A stretch of 64,000 nt of DNA from Schaalia odontolytica (GCF_031191545.1 NZ_CP133472.1:1550001-1614000); one strand, 5' to 3'. Counted from the stretch's first letter, positions 43,906-58,800 are shown. The notes: generated from the sequence alone by a model not told the origin. Numbers and translations are program-made.

Positions 43906-44107
43906 GCGAATACCCGAACTTCTCGTACAGGTACCTTTCTCCCTCGCTGCCCGCTTCTTCGACCGTGAGCTCGCCCGTGGCCGTCTTCCACTGAAGGTCA
44001 CGAAGATGAGCGTCAGTAACAACGTGCCCAGCAAGATTGAGCGCAGCGTCTGCGAAAGCGATCGACGCTCGTGCTTCCTCATCGGTGCGGATCTGATCGT
44101 TAGCCAT
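43898..44107 (-). CDS. VbhA-like antitoxin of the Fic pair
   Basis: 69 residues from the ATG at 44107 with GGGAGAA upstream. Three helices are likely: TDEEARASIAFADAALNLAG, TDAHLRDLQWKTATGELTVEEAGSEGERYLYEKFG. Length and the GELTxEEA motif match the VbhA group. These normally inhibit Fic through an [S/T]xxxE[G/N] helix. I cannot find that motif cleanly: the expected place reads ADAALN, without the glutamate. Confidence 0.78.
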   Translation of the reverse strand: MANDQIRTDEEARASIAFADAALNLAGHVVTDAHLRDLQWKTATGELTVEEAGSEGERYLYEKFGYSHE

Positions 44108-44282
44108 AACGTTCTCCCTCGACTGGCAACACCGCCTTAGTCCTCCAGCGTACGATGAGGTGCATAAACGGTCAACCGTCGTCATTGTGCGCCGTTGGTT
44201 TTGCACCTGGTTTCTGCACCCATTTTCTGGCGACTTTCGGTTGCTGTCAGGGCTGTTGCGTGGCGGGTGCGATATCGGCCGT

Positions 44283-44900
44283 TTACGCACCCGACACCAC
44301 GCCAAGATTCACGGCCGTCACGAACACCCACACGCACACAAACGAGAGCACTGAGGACGCCACGAAAGTGGCGATCGCCGCGCCAACATGAAAGCCGATG
44401 GACGGATTCATGCGCCTGACGCACGCGACATACAAGGTATGGATGATGCAGTTCCACCACAGTGTCCCCAGAAACAGGAACGGCATGATCAACGACTTGG
44501 GATCACCACGGTCGACCGCAAGCCCATAGAGCCGCACAACGACAACGCTGATGGCGGCAAGAAACGCCAGACTCGGCAGGGCACACAAGCGCCACCACCT
44601 CCAACGCCACCGATCCCTCGCCGACACAGGCCTAGCAGCAGGCGCACGCCACGGGTTGACCGGGGTGCTCGAGGGTGGATAAACGATCGGCTCGAGGTAG
44701 GACAGATCCTCATGCGCGGCCGCCGGCGCAGCTACCGGTGGTGGTTCCGACGTACGGCCGCGGCCGCGTTCCTCCTCGAGGGCCATCATCATCGCCCACT
44801 CCTCGTCGATCGACAAGGCGCGCGGAACTGACGGCTCGCCGGAACTCCAGGGGGCACCAGGCGGGCTCGGTGTGCGGTGAGGCTCATCGTTGACACTCAT
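44283..44900 (-). CDS. Membrane protein with long N-terminal cytoplasmic part
   Basis: 205 residues. The first 95 are Pro/Ala/Glu-rich and hydrophilic. Two to three membrane helices follow: LCALPSLAFLAAISVVVVRLYGL, LIMPFLFLGTLWWNCIIHTLYVACV and AAIATFVASSVLSFVCVWVFVTAV. No family recognised. It lies 40 bases after the wall-hydrolase gene in a minus-strand group and may be a transfer accessory protein. Confidence 0.7.
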   Translation of the reverse strand: MSVNDEPHRTPSPPGAPWSSGEPSVPRALSIDEEWAMMMALEEERGRGRTSEPPPVAAPAAAHEDLSYLEPIVYPPSSTPVNPWRAPAARPVSARDRWRWRWWRLCALPSLAFLAAISVVVVRLYGLAVDRGDPKSLIMPFLFLGTLWWNCIIHTLYVACVRRMNPSIGFHVGAAIATFVASSVLSFVCVWVFVTAVNLGVVSGA

Positions 44901-44940
44901 GCCTCAATCATCCCCCACCAGGCCCACATGTGCGTCCACC

Positions 44941-45945
44941 TCACGCCGGCCTGCGGACCGGCCACCACGCCATACCCTGCCAATACGGCGTGTCGAGGCG
45001 CGTCTCTTCAACGACGCCCCCGACGTCGGGTGCATGCACCATGATCGGGTGCCCAGCCGCGTCTGTGCCGGCATAGACTCCGATGTGGTGCACGTGGCCT
45101 CCCGGCACGTTCGAGAAGCCAATGATGTCACCGGGTGTGAGCTGGTCGCGGGCAATCGGTGCCGCATCAGAGTACTTGGTGATCTGATCGGCCGTGCGCA
45201 CCGATGCTGGGAACGGGTGACCGAGCTCAGCATAAGACAGCACAATGAGTCCCGAGCAGTCCAAACCAGCGCCTGTTTCCCCACCCCACACGTAGGGAGT
45301 ACCCAAGTGGGTACGCGCCTGCGCAAGGAGAGTTCCGTCGCTCGAGGGCTCCGATGTCACTGTCTCGACGAAACTAGCCTGCGCCTCACGAATACTCTTC
45401 ACATACCCCTGTGTCTCCTTATACGGAGGGATCCCGCCCCAAGACCTCACCGCGCCCGGCCCCGCGTTATATGCCGCGAGAGTCAGGTCGACGCGGTCCC
45501 CTGAGACGAGGCCGGAGGCAAGCCAGGAGTCAATACTCTGAGCGAGCTCGCACATGTACAGGCCCTGCGAATAGATCGAATCAGACCCGCTGGTGATGTC
45601 GGCGCGGCCGTCGCCGTCGCCGTCGCGGCCATGCGTTGCCCACGTGGCCGGCATGAACTGGCTGATGCCCGTCGCGCCGGCCGGGCTCGTAATCCGCGGA
45701 TCCCATGTGTGTGCCGACTCATGATCCGCCTGCGCAGCAATCAGCGACGGCGACACAACGTCGCACGCTTGGCCCGCACGCCAGACAGCGTCCTGATATT
45801 CCTCAGGCACGCCCGACACTCGTCCGCTCCCACCTCGAGCGTTCCCAGCTGGCGTTCTCGACTCACTGAGCATCGCAAGAGGCATCAGAGCCGCGCCAGG
45901 AAGCACAAAGAGCGCGACAATAAAGACTCCCAGGCCCTTCTTCAC
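44941..45945 (-). CDS. Lytic transglycosylase / NlpC-P60 wall hydrolase (VirB1-like)
   Basis: 334 residues. A signal segment (1-22) is followed by an SLT domain with catalytic Glu in QADHESAHTWDPRITSPAGATGISQFMPATW and the AAYNAGPGAVRSWGG loop. The C-terminal NlpC/P60 domain has Cys in GLDCSGLIVLSYA and His in GGHVHHIGVYAG. The two domains cut glycan strands and stem peptides. Such two-domain hydrolases open the wall for Gram-positive conjugation channels. Its start overlaps the stop of the glutaredoxin-like gene. Confidence 0.93.
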   Translation of the reverse strand: MKKGLGVFIVALFVLPGAALMPLAMLSESRTPAGNARGGSGRVSGVPEEYQDAVWRAGQACDVVSPSLIAAQADHESAHTWDPRITSPAGATGISQFMPATWATHGRDGDGDGRADITSGSDSIYSQGLYMCELAQSIDSWLASGLVSGDRVDLTLAAYNAGPGAVRSWGGIPPYKETQGYVKSIREAQASFVETVTSEPSSDGTLLAQARTHLGTPYVWGGETGAGLDCSGLIVLSYAELGHPFPASVRTADQITKYSDAAPIARDQLTPGDIIGFSNVPGGHVHHIGVYAGTDAAGHPIMVHAPDVGGVVEETRLDTPYWQGMAWWPVRRPA

Positions 45946-46283
45946 AGTACCCTGCCTCGATGAGCCTGCGCCTCGGCAGCCGGAGCAGACACATGGACCT
46001 GAGCTCCTCGAGCAGTCAGTCGCGTCGGCGTAGCGGCATCAACAATCGCCCGAATCCGATCAGGGCGAAAACCCGCGCTCCTCGAGGTCCCGTCATCTAT
46101 GACCGGAGCCTGCAACAGCCCTTCACTGCGCAGCTGCTCAACGAGATCCGGGCGCCCACTGAGGTCAATCACCTCATAGGTGAGCCCAGCGCGATCCAAC
46201 GCCTGGCGCGTGAGACGACACGACGGGCAGTTCGGTGTCGTGTAGATCGTAAGCATCGGGGTATCCGGGGTAGGGTTCATCAT
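45942..46283 (-). CDS. Glutaredoxin/NrdH-like redox protein
   Basis: 113 residues from the ATG at 46283 (GAAGGAGG 4-11 bases upstream). A thioredoxin-fold core of about 75 residues: LTIYTTPNCPSCRLTRQALDRAGLTYEVIDLSGRPDLVEQL, with active site CPSC, then APVIDDG and the GFRPDRI end typical of NrdH. The extra 35-residue tail is unusual. NrdH-like genes occur in several actinobacterial conjugative elements; the partner is unknown. Confidence 0.88.
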   Translation of the reverse strand: MMNPTPDTPMLTIYTTPNCPSCRLTRQALDRAGLTYEVIDLSGRPDLVEQLRSEGLLQAPVIDDGTSRSAGFRPDRIRAIVDAATPTRLTARGAQVHVSAPAAEAQAHRGRVL

Positions 46284-46414
46284 GATTCCTCCTTCACCCT
46301 CCCCGTGGCCGCGTGAACGCACACGCCCCCTTCCGCGTGGCCACGCCAATGTGGCATACTGAAGGGGAGCCGAACAGAGTCACCTGTCCGACTCCCCGGG
46401 TATCCGGGCTGGTC

Positions 46415-46564
46415 TCAGCGCCCGATGAGAGCGCTGAGCAGGAATGCAATCGCCCAGATCAGCTGCGGCAGTGTCGTTACCACTGCTACAGCGATCTGGG
46501 CTTTCTGCTTCCCATCCAGACCCAGCCGCCTCACTCGAGACGGCCGATGGCCTTTCGTCATCAC
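46415..46564 (-). CDS. Small single-helix membrane protein
   Basis: 49 residues from a GTG (AGGAGG 8 bases upstream), or one codon shorter from ATG. The N-terminus is basic (TKGHRPSRVRRLGLDGKQK), then a membrane helix AQIAVAVVTTLPQLIWAIAFLLSALIG. The good ribosome binding site supports it. No family recognised. Confidence 0.5.
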   Translation of the reverse strand: MMTKGHRPSRVRRLGLDGKQKAQIAVAVVTTLPQLIWAIAFLLSALIGR

Positions 46565-46685
46565 CCAGTCACCTCCTCTCGTCGGTGTCAACTCCCCGGC
46601 AGGAATACTGCTGGTCCGGGGTCGACGCCGCGGAGGCCCCCCAATTCTCTCACGCACACACATCAACAGCACTAACGCTGCATCC

Positions 46686-46735
46686 CATTGCTGGCAGTGC
46701 TGGAAATACCGGCATTGCTGGCATTCAACTTGGGG
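46686..46735. repeat. TGGCA/TGCCA repeat cluster 1
   Basis: TTGCTGGCAGTGCTGG and GGCATTGCTGGCATT in a short stretch between two minus-strand genes. It is one of four clusters of the same motif in the right end of the element. Confidence 0.6.
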
Positions 46736-46761
46736 TGTTGAATCCATCTGTGTAGGCCACG

Positions 46762-47220
46762 TCAACTGCCTTTCGGGGGAATTGGAGACTCCCACGTGGC
46801 CGCTGTCCCATCAGACCGCATCCAGTGCACGCGGATAGCCCGGTGCCCATCTGCCGCAATAGACTCTTCGTATATGAAGGAAAGAGAGGCGTGAGAGTCG
46901 ATACTAGTTGGCATTGATTCAGCCTCGACGCCAAAGGCAACATTTTCCGCGAGGCATTCAATATCGACACCGTCGACGGTCTCCGCACCCGTGTTCACCA
47001 GTAGGTAACGATTGCCGCTGGCCCAACGTAGATCCCACGGTGGCGCTTGCTGCTGCCTTGCGACGGCATCTGCCAGCACCTCCAGAGACCGGCCCACCTT
47101 CTCAGCCGCCTCTCTTTCCTCCTTTGACTTGCGCGCCTGAAACACCGAAATAACGGCACAGACGGCAGAGACAAGGCCACCTATGACTCCCAGTAGACTA
47201 AGGCACCCTTGAAAATCCAT
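46762..47220 (-). CDS. Membrane-anchored hypothetical protein
   Basis: 152 residues from the ATG at 47220 (GAGAGGGTG upstream). An N-terminal helix (CLSLLGVIGGLVSAVCAVISVF) leads to a short coiled coil (ARKSKEEREAAEKVGRSLEVLADAVARQQ). A beta-rich domain follows with NRYLLVNTGAETVDGVDIECL. This layout resembles small superinfection or effector-type membrane proteins of mobile elements, but no family is recognised. Confidence 0.65.
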   Translation of the reverse strand: MDFQGCLSLLGVIGGLVSAVCAVISVFQARKSKEEREAAEKVGRSLEVLADAVARQQQAPPWDLRWASGNRYLLVNTGAETVDGVDIECLAENVAFGVEAESMPTSIDSHASLSFIYEESIAADGHRAIRVHWMRSDGTAATWESPIPPKGS

Positions 47221-47284
47221 GTTCACCCTCTCTTCCTTCCCATTGAGGTCCTTCGATGGAAAGCACGTTGCTTGAAAACTAATC

Positions 47285-47653
47285 CTACCGTCGCCCCTTA
47301 GGGATCCTGTCCGCGGCAAGCGGCTCATACCTGCGCCCCCGCTTCTTTTCTGCCCGAGCGAGTGCGGCAGTCATTGCCTCGACGATCCACGCCTCGAAAG
47401 AAGCAGGTCCCCCCTCGAGCACGCCGTCGATATACGCCGCGCGACACCGGCCAGCAATGTCGGCGCTCACTCGCGCGGTCACCTTGACGATTCGCTCGTC
47501 CGTATCGCTGGCATTGCCAGCATTGCCGGAGTTGGCGGCTTTTCTGGCACGTGTGGCACGGCTGGTAGATGTCGTCTCCCGTGGGGGTGCGATAACTGCG
47601 GCGGGACCCGTGCTGAGGTCTGACCTGATCGGCGTTGGCCTACGCGGAGTCAT
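47285..47653 (-). CDS. Small ParA-partner DNA-binding protein (candidate)
   Basis: 122 residues, start overlapping the parA stop by 4 bases. The N-terminal half is basic and disordered; the C-terminal half (DERIVKVTARVSADIAGRCRAAYIDGVLEGGPASFEAWIVEAMTAALARAEKKRG) looks like an RHH-type DNA-binding domain. A small gene directly after a short parA is the usual place of the centromere-binding partner. Part of its coding sequence is itself made of the TGGCA repeat (cluster 2). Confidence 0.7.
   Translation of the reverse strand: MTPRRPTPIRSDLSTGPAAVIAPPRETTSTSRATRARKAANSGNAGNASDTDERIVKVTARVSADIAGRCRAAYIDGVLEGGPASFEAWIVEAMTAALARAEKKRGRRYEPLAADRIPKGRR
47504..47572. repeat. TGGCA/TGCCA repeat cluster 2
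   Basis: CGCTGGCATTGCCAGCATTG then CCGGAGTTGGC and TGGCACGTGTGGCACGGCTGG, inside the N-terminal coding part of the ParA partner (residues about 30-50, ANSGNAGNAS). Confidence 0.6.
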
Positions 47654-48450
47654 CGGCCGTTCTCCTCAAGGTTGGTGAGCATCGTTGCACTGTGGTGGGC
47701 GTACATCTCCGACAACTCGGCGGGGGCGCCGGGGTACTCGTCGAGGCCCATTTGGGCCTCCGCAGCATCGGAGATCACCACGCGCCGAGGAATCGGAGGC
47801 TCGAACAGAGGAAGCCCCTTCGAGTTGCAGGCGTCTCGCACGTCATCAAGCCAATGAGAGCCAGCAACGGTACCCGCCTCATGCATGTTTACCAGGACCC
47901 CAACGACGCTGAGGGCCGAGTTGAGGTAATGGCGAACGACACCCACAGTGTCGAGCAGGTGCGCCAATCCCGTTGTCGACAATAGCTTCGACTGAGTAAC
48001 GATGAGTACACCGTCGGCCGCGGTCAGCGCATTCGAGGTCAGTAGGTCCAGGGCCGGTGCACAGTCGATCAGAACCACGTCGAAGTCCTCTTCGACAAGC
48101 GCGAGTTGTTCAGCGAGCCGCGCTTCGCGGCCAGGGCCAGCGATGACTAGCTCATCGCGCACAGCTGCCAAGGCCTCCCCTCCCGACGGGGCCAGGAATA
48201 CGCGGTCCCACATGGTGGTCGTAATGATGTCGGGGAGCGAGAGATCAGAGTGCGCCGACAAGGCGTTGGCCACTCCTGCCTGATTCTCAACCAGCGGAGG
48301 GGAAGCCAGAAGCGAGCTGGCGTTGGCCTGGGGATCCAGGTCGACAACCAGGACGCGGTGGCCGTCGTGGGCCAGGGCGTTAGCGAGGTGGAAGGCAGTC
48401 GCTGTCTTGCCGACCCCGCCCTTCTGATTGGCGATCGCGATGACGTGCAT
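47650..48450 (-). CDS. parA: ParA-family partition ATPase
   Basis: 266 residues from the ATG at 48450. Deviant Walker A NQKGGVGKTATAFHLANAL, then VLVVDLDPQANASSLL, and DVVLIDCAPALDLLTSNALTAADGVLIVTQ with the expected second and third motifs. There is no N-terminal HTH, so it is the short type. It should distribute the circular form or stabilise the element together with the small partner gene and the flanking repeats. Confidence 0.93.
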   Translation of the reverse strand: MHVIAIANQKGGVGKTATAFHLANALAHDGHRVLVVDLDPQANASSLLASPPLVENQAGVANALSAHSDLSLPDIITTTMWDRVFLAPSGGEALAAVRDELVIAGPGREARLAEQLALVEEDFDVVLIDCAPALDLLTSNALTAADGVLIVTQSKLLSTTGLAHLLDTVGVVRHYLNSALSVVGVLVNMHEAGTVAGSHWLDDVRDACNSKGLPLFEPPIPRRVVISDAAEAQMGLDEYPGAPAELSEMYAHHSATMLTNLEENGR

Positions 48451-48481
48451 GATGGTTTCTCTTTTCTCTGAAATCGTTGGG

Positions 48482-48570
48482 ATTGCTAGCGGCTGGCATT
48501 GCCAGCCGTGCCGGTTAATCTGGCGACGCTGGCAATGCCGGGCTATTTGGAGATGCTGGCGATTGGATGC
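48482..48570. repeat. TGGCA/TGCCA repeat cluster 3 upstream of parA
   Basis: Contains the perfect palindrome GGCTGGCATTGCCAGCC and the related GCTGGCAATGCCGGGC and GATGCTGGCGATTGG. It spans the 64 bases between int and parA and the last codons of int. Good position for a partition site or parA operator. Confidence 0.65.
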
Positions 48571-49411
48571 GTGTTGCTGCGAGAACCGCGTCGCGAGCTC
48601 GAGGGGATGGCGCGATATAGCGGACGGTCGTCTGGAGCGACGCGTGTCCGAGGAGCTCACGAACAATGAGCAGTTCGTGCTCGGCCGAGTACGCCTTCGT
48701 TGCATACCGATGGCGCAACTTGTGCAGTGTCCAGGTGCCGGGCAAAACCCGGCGTCCGATTTGCGAGACGGAGTTGGCGGCCATATGGCCGCTACAACGT
48801 CCAGGAAACGCGTACTGTCCAGTTGTTGCGCAGCAGGTGATGATTGCCTGGGCCAGGTCGGTCGTGATCGGCACAGTTCGCGTGCGACCTCCCTTTCCTC
48901 GGACGAAAAGGCTCCACCCGTCGGCATCCTCGTAGACATCGTCGGCCTCGACTTGAGCGATCTCCACGCACCGCAGGCCAGCCTCGGCGGCCAACCGCAA
49001 AATGAGAGCGTCACGTGGACTTGCGTTATCGACGCAGTGCGCCAGGATGGAGTCAGGTATGGGGCGTGGAACTCCTGAGGGGCGGCGGATGCGGGGGAGT
49101 ACCGTGGAAATATTGCCGCAGTGGTGTGTGGAGTCGAGCCACCCGAAGAACTTCCGGAACGTGCTGTAGTAGGCATGTCTCGTTTCGTTTGCCCAGGTTC
49201 GCAGGCCGCACCACTCAACCAGGGAGCCGGGATCGAGTTCTGTGGGAGGAATATCGGGGAACGCGCGGGCCAGTTGGAGTACATGGTTGCGCTTAGTGTG
49301 GATTGAAGTCGCAACGAGTCCCTGAGAGCGCAGGAAGACGATGAAGTTGTCAACGTGGCCCTCCCACATGAGAGGGGTCGGTAGTTCCAAGACATGATGA
49401 TGAGTGCTCAT
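48515..49411 (-). CDS. Tyrosine integrase of the element
   Basis: 298 residues from the ATG at 49411, preceded by TTGGAGA; an ATG six codons earlier is possible. An N-terminal SAM-like core-binding domain (TSIHTKRNHVLQLARAF) is followed by the catalytic domain. The catalytic residues are Arg in AAEAGLRCVEIAQVEADDV, the Lys region GKGGRTRTVPI, LHKLRHRYATKAY, ELLGHASLQTTVRYIAP with His and the nucleophilic Tyr. It resembles XerC/D-type enzymes. The final residues (SPASPNSPALPASPD) are encoded by repeat cluster 3. Confidence 0.94.
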   Translation of the reverse strand: MSTHHHVLELPTPLMWEGHVDNFIVFLRSQGLVATSIHTKRNHVLQLARAFPDIPPTELDPGSLVEWCGLRTWANETRHAYYSTFRKFFGWLDSTHHCGNISTVLPRIRRPSGVPRPIPDSILAHCVDNASPRDALILRLAAEAGLRCVEIAQVEADDVYEDADGWSLFVRGKGGRTRTVPITTDLAQAIITCCATTGQYAFPGRCSGHMAANSVSQIGRRVLPGTWTLHKLRHRYATKAYSAEHELLIVRELLGHASLQTTVRYIAPSPRARDAVLAATRIQSPASPNSPALPASPD

Positions 49412-49464
49412 GGTCTCCAACGTTTCCATCTACGTGGAAATGACGGGACCCATCATCCGCCGCT

Positions 49465-49535
49465 GACAATAGCGGCAATGCTGGCGTAGCTGGCAGTGTC
49501 AGTAACGCTGGCACAAGCGGCAATGCTGGCAAATG
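49465..49535. repeat. TGGCA repeat cluster 4 near attR
   Basis: Two copies of GCGGCAATGCTGGC with TAGCTGGCAGTG and ACGCTGGCAC between them, in the 187 bases between int and attR. They could be integrase arm sites or part of the same partition repeat family. Confidence 0.65.
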
Positions 49536-49597
49536 AGCAAGAGCATCGAGGATGACCAGGGCTGCCAGTAAGTAAAGCCCGCGGAAACTCGAGATAT

Positions 49598-49636
49598 ATC
49601 CGTGGGTCGTCGGTTCAAGCCCGACTTGGGGCACCA
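49598..49636 (+). repeat. attR core, 39-bp direct repeat
   Basis: Identical to 23750-23788. It is the displaced original 3' end of the CAU tRNA gene and marks the right boundary of the element. Confidence 0.95.
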
Positions 49637-50553
49637 TCGCTACATGTACCCGCCGTGCGTGAGTGGGGTATGCTGCCAAAGTCGGATATCGATGTCCTCT
49701 GTAGATACAGCGAAAGCCCGTCGAACGGCCGAAGATATCTCTTGGCCTCCGTTTTTCCTGTGATTGTCCCGCACGCAATGAGTGTCCACATGCTTGGTTC
49801 TATTCTGGCTAGCTGTACCCGCAACCGTAGTGATGCGTAGTGCTCAGAGCCAATCATGATTGAGACTTTAGTGGGGCCGCCGTTTGGCCGGCGTAGTCGA
49901 ACGAAATAGGTGTTCAGTGCTGTTCCTTGACTGATGCTGTGCAGCTGTCCGAAAGCTATGATCGCATGGCCGTTATAGGGTGCGTGCAGCAGTTGCTCAG
50001 CCGGGTAAATGAATTGCCGTGCTGGCCCTTTTTTGCCTCCCAGCGAAACGGTATCTGTATCGCTGATGATGTCGCGCGCGTAGTCCAACGCTGCCTTACG
50101 GATTCCGCACTGAAGCGTCATAGGGCGTGTGTGGTCCCTCTGCGCGGGTGCGCGGTGGTGGCCGATACGCCCCGTGATCGTTGTGGTCGCGCTGCGCACA
50201 GCCCGTGCAGCAGAAGCTTCCGGATGACGGAGTTCGATCTGAACACGTCTTTCGGGTCCGCGTGGTGCTTCTTTCCCCTTGACTCCTCTCCTGTCTACGT
50301 TCTTATCTGCTGGATTGACACGAGTCGAACTCTCCGTGCATTCGTCGACGTGGTCGTTCACTCGGCGCACACGGAAATACGGGTGTTTATGGCCTGATTC
50401 CAACGCTGCTGGTCTGACGGATGCTGAACACGGTGATCCATCGGGGCTTAGTCCTGGGCATAACAAGTCATTGGGACGGGCTTGGGGAGGCGTACGTTTG
50501 AAATCGAAAGCGCTAATGTAAGTGTTATCGAGCGGGTTTCTTGCTATCAACAT
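49615..50553 (-). CDS. Unrecognised protein with N-terminal zinc-like cluster; stop inside attR
   Basis: 312 residues from the ATG at 50553 (GGAG 11 bases upstream). Early cysteines and histidines, LLCPGLSPDGSPC then SGHKHPYFR and NDHVDEC (Cys32, Cys42, His55, His57, His68, Cys72), resemble the zinc-ribbon-like start of CoiA-type proteins. The middle is helical, and the end contains YFVRLRRPNGGPTKVSIMIGSEHYASLRLRVQLARI. The stop lies within the tRNA-derived attR repeat. GC content is lower than in the neighbouring rpoB, which suggests acquisition. No function assigned. Confidence 0.6.
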   Translation of the reverse strand: MLIARNPLDNTYISAFDFKRTPPQARPNDLLCPGLSPDGSPCSASVRPAALESGHKHPYFRVRRVNDHVDECTESSTRVNPADKNVDRRGVKGKEAPRGPERRVQIELRHPEASAARAVRSATTTITGRIGHHRAPAQRDHTRPMTLQCGIRKAALDYARDIISDTDTVSLGGKKGPARQFIYPAEQLLHAPYNGHAIIAFGQLHSISQGTALNTYFVRLRRPNGGPTKVSIMIGSEHYASLRLRVQLARIEPSMWTLIACGTITGKTEAKRYLRPFDGLSLYLQRTSISDFGSIPHSRTAGTCSDGAPSRA

Positions 50554-51099
50554 GCGTCTACTCTCCAATCGGTCACTGCTAGGTGGCAATCTTCGGGCGA
50601 TGTAGTCCCAGAAGGATCATCAAGGCCCCCATGCTCATTTGCGTCCGACGCGTTCCGGGTATCGTGTGTGGGTGCGACACTGAGTCCTGGCAAACTCATT
50701 GCAATCATGGCTATCTCGATCTTTTATCGGTTTGTCGGCGAGATAGGCGATGATGGCGGTCATGAGTGAGGTGTCGCTTTTGGGAGTGCGCGGCCGCTGC
50801 TCTGTGAATCGATGTATGCCCAAAACAGCTGGATGCTAGTGCTGCGAATGCTCAGACCTGGCAGACAGGTCCGTTATCCCCGACGGGAGATACGGCCACG
50901 GCCTCGGCCGTGAAACCGTGCACATATCACACGGAGCCTTGACTCGCGATGCGACTCACGGTAAGCTGAGTAGTTGCGCCTTATCATGCCCGAGGTGACC
51001 CGTATCCAGCCGTCGTAACAGGCGCTTGACGGACCAGGACGCGTCAGATAATGGGTGATAAGGCAGCGTGCGCACCGTTAATGCAGGGAAGGATCCCCT
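50554..51099 (+). other. Intergenic region and rpoB leader
   Basis: 546 bases without a supported gene. The left part is comparatively AT-rich, like the unrecognised gene before it. The right part holds the rpoB promoter and an mRNA leader of about 125 bases. Confidence 0.6.
50939..50967 (+). promoter_or_regulatory. Promoter of rpoB-rpoC
   Basis: TTGACT at 50939-50944, a 17-base spacer and TAAGCT at 50962-50967. The predicted transcript begins near 50974. Confidence 0.55.
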
Positions 51100-54576
<3,477 letters not shown>

Positions 54577-54591
54577 TAGGGAGAGATAACT

Positions 54592-58494
<3,903 letters not shown>

Positions 58495-58516
58495 TCGGCA
58501 TCGTCCACCCGTGAGG

Positions 58517-58555
58517 ACCCCGGCCTCGTCCGTGACAACGCGACGAGGCCGGGGT
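58517..58555 (+). terminator. Terminator of the rpoBC operon
   Basis: A 14-bp stem ACCCCGGCCTCGTC with its complement, an 11-base loop and the T-rich tail TCTTTG, 22 bases after rpoC. Confidence 0.88.
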
Positions 58556-58662
58556 TCTTTGTGTGCGCCCCGGCGCTGTTAGTGCGCACTGCGGGGGAGT
58601 ACCCGGGTCTCGTCCGGTGTGAGGCGATGGTGGGCAGATGCCAGCCCCGGCCTCGTCGTGGC

Positions 58663-58800
58663 GCGCGTGGGCCTCTTGATCCGCACGTTAACCCCTAGAT
58701 ATGCGCGTGGGCCTCCTAATCCGCACGTTAACCCCTAGATGTGCGCGTGGGCGACCCTGCCCACGTGCAGGTTATCGGGTTTGCGTGCGTATGAAGGGGT
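58663..58800. repeat. Palindromic 40-bp repeat array, copy 1
   Basis: Two head-to-tail 40-bp units (58663-58702, 58703-58742; core ATCCGCACGTTAACCCCTAG). A short hairpin follows (arms CGTGGGC/GCCCACG, 58746-58765), then an inverted, diverged version of the unit (GCAGGTTATCGGGTTTGCGT with ATGAAGGGGTT). The array therefore reads forward, hairpin, reverse. Confidence 0.8.

Larger units (their letters stand above)
23750..49636. mobile_element. Integrative and conjugative element, about 25.9 kb
   Basis: Bounded by identical 39-bp repeats (23750-23788 in the tRNA 3' end, 49598-49636). The tyrosine integrase gene lies 187 bases inside the right end. An excisionase-like gene and a Cro/CI-like regulator lie at the left end. 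It carries a complete-looking transfer set (VirB4, VirD4/TraG, VirB6/TrbL, SCO6880, pilin-like and TcpC-like proteins, wall hydrolase, MobC and relaxase), possible replication genes, parA, and a Fic toxin pair. No antibiotic-resistance gene is seen. It should be able to excise and transfer itself as single strands through a type IV secretion channel. Confidence 0.93.

Noticed and set aside
49350-49778. Stand-alone antisense frame containing GLEPTTHG near attR
   Set aside because: The GLEPTTHG-type peptide is the known artefact of translating a tRNA in antisense. As an independent gene it is not credible. It matters only as the possible extension of the left-end regulator in the excised circle.
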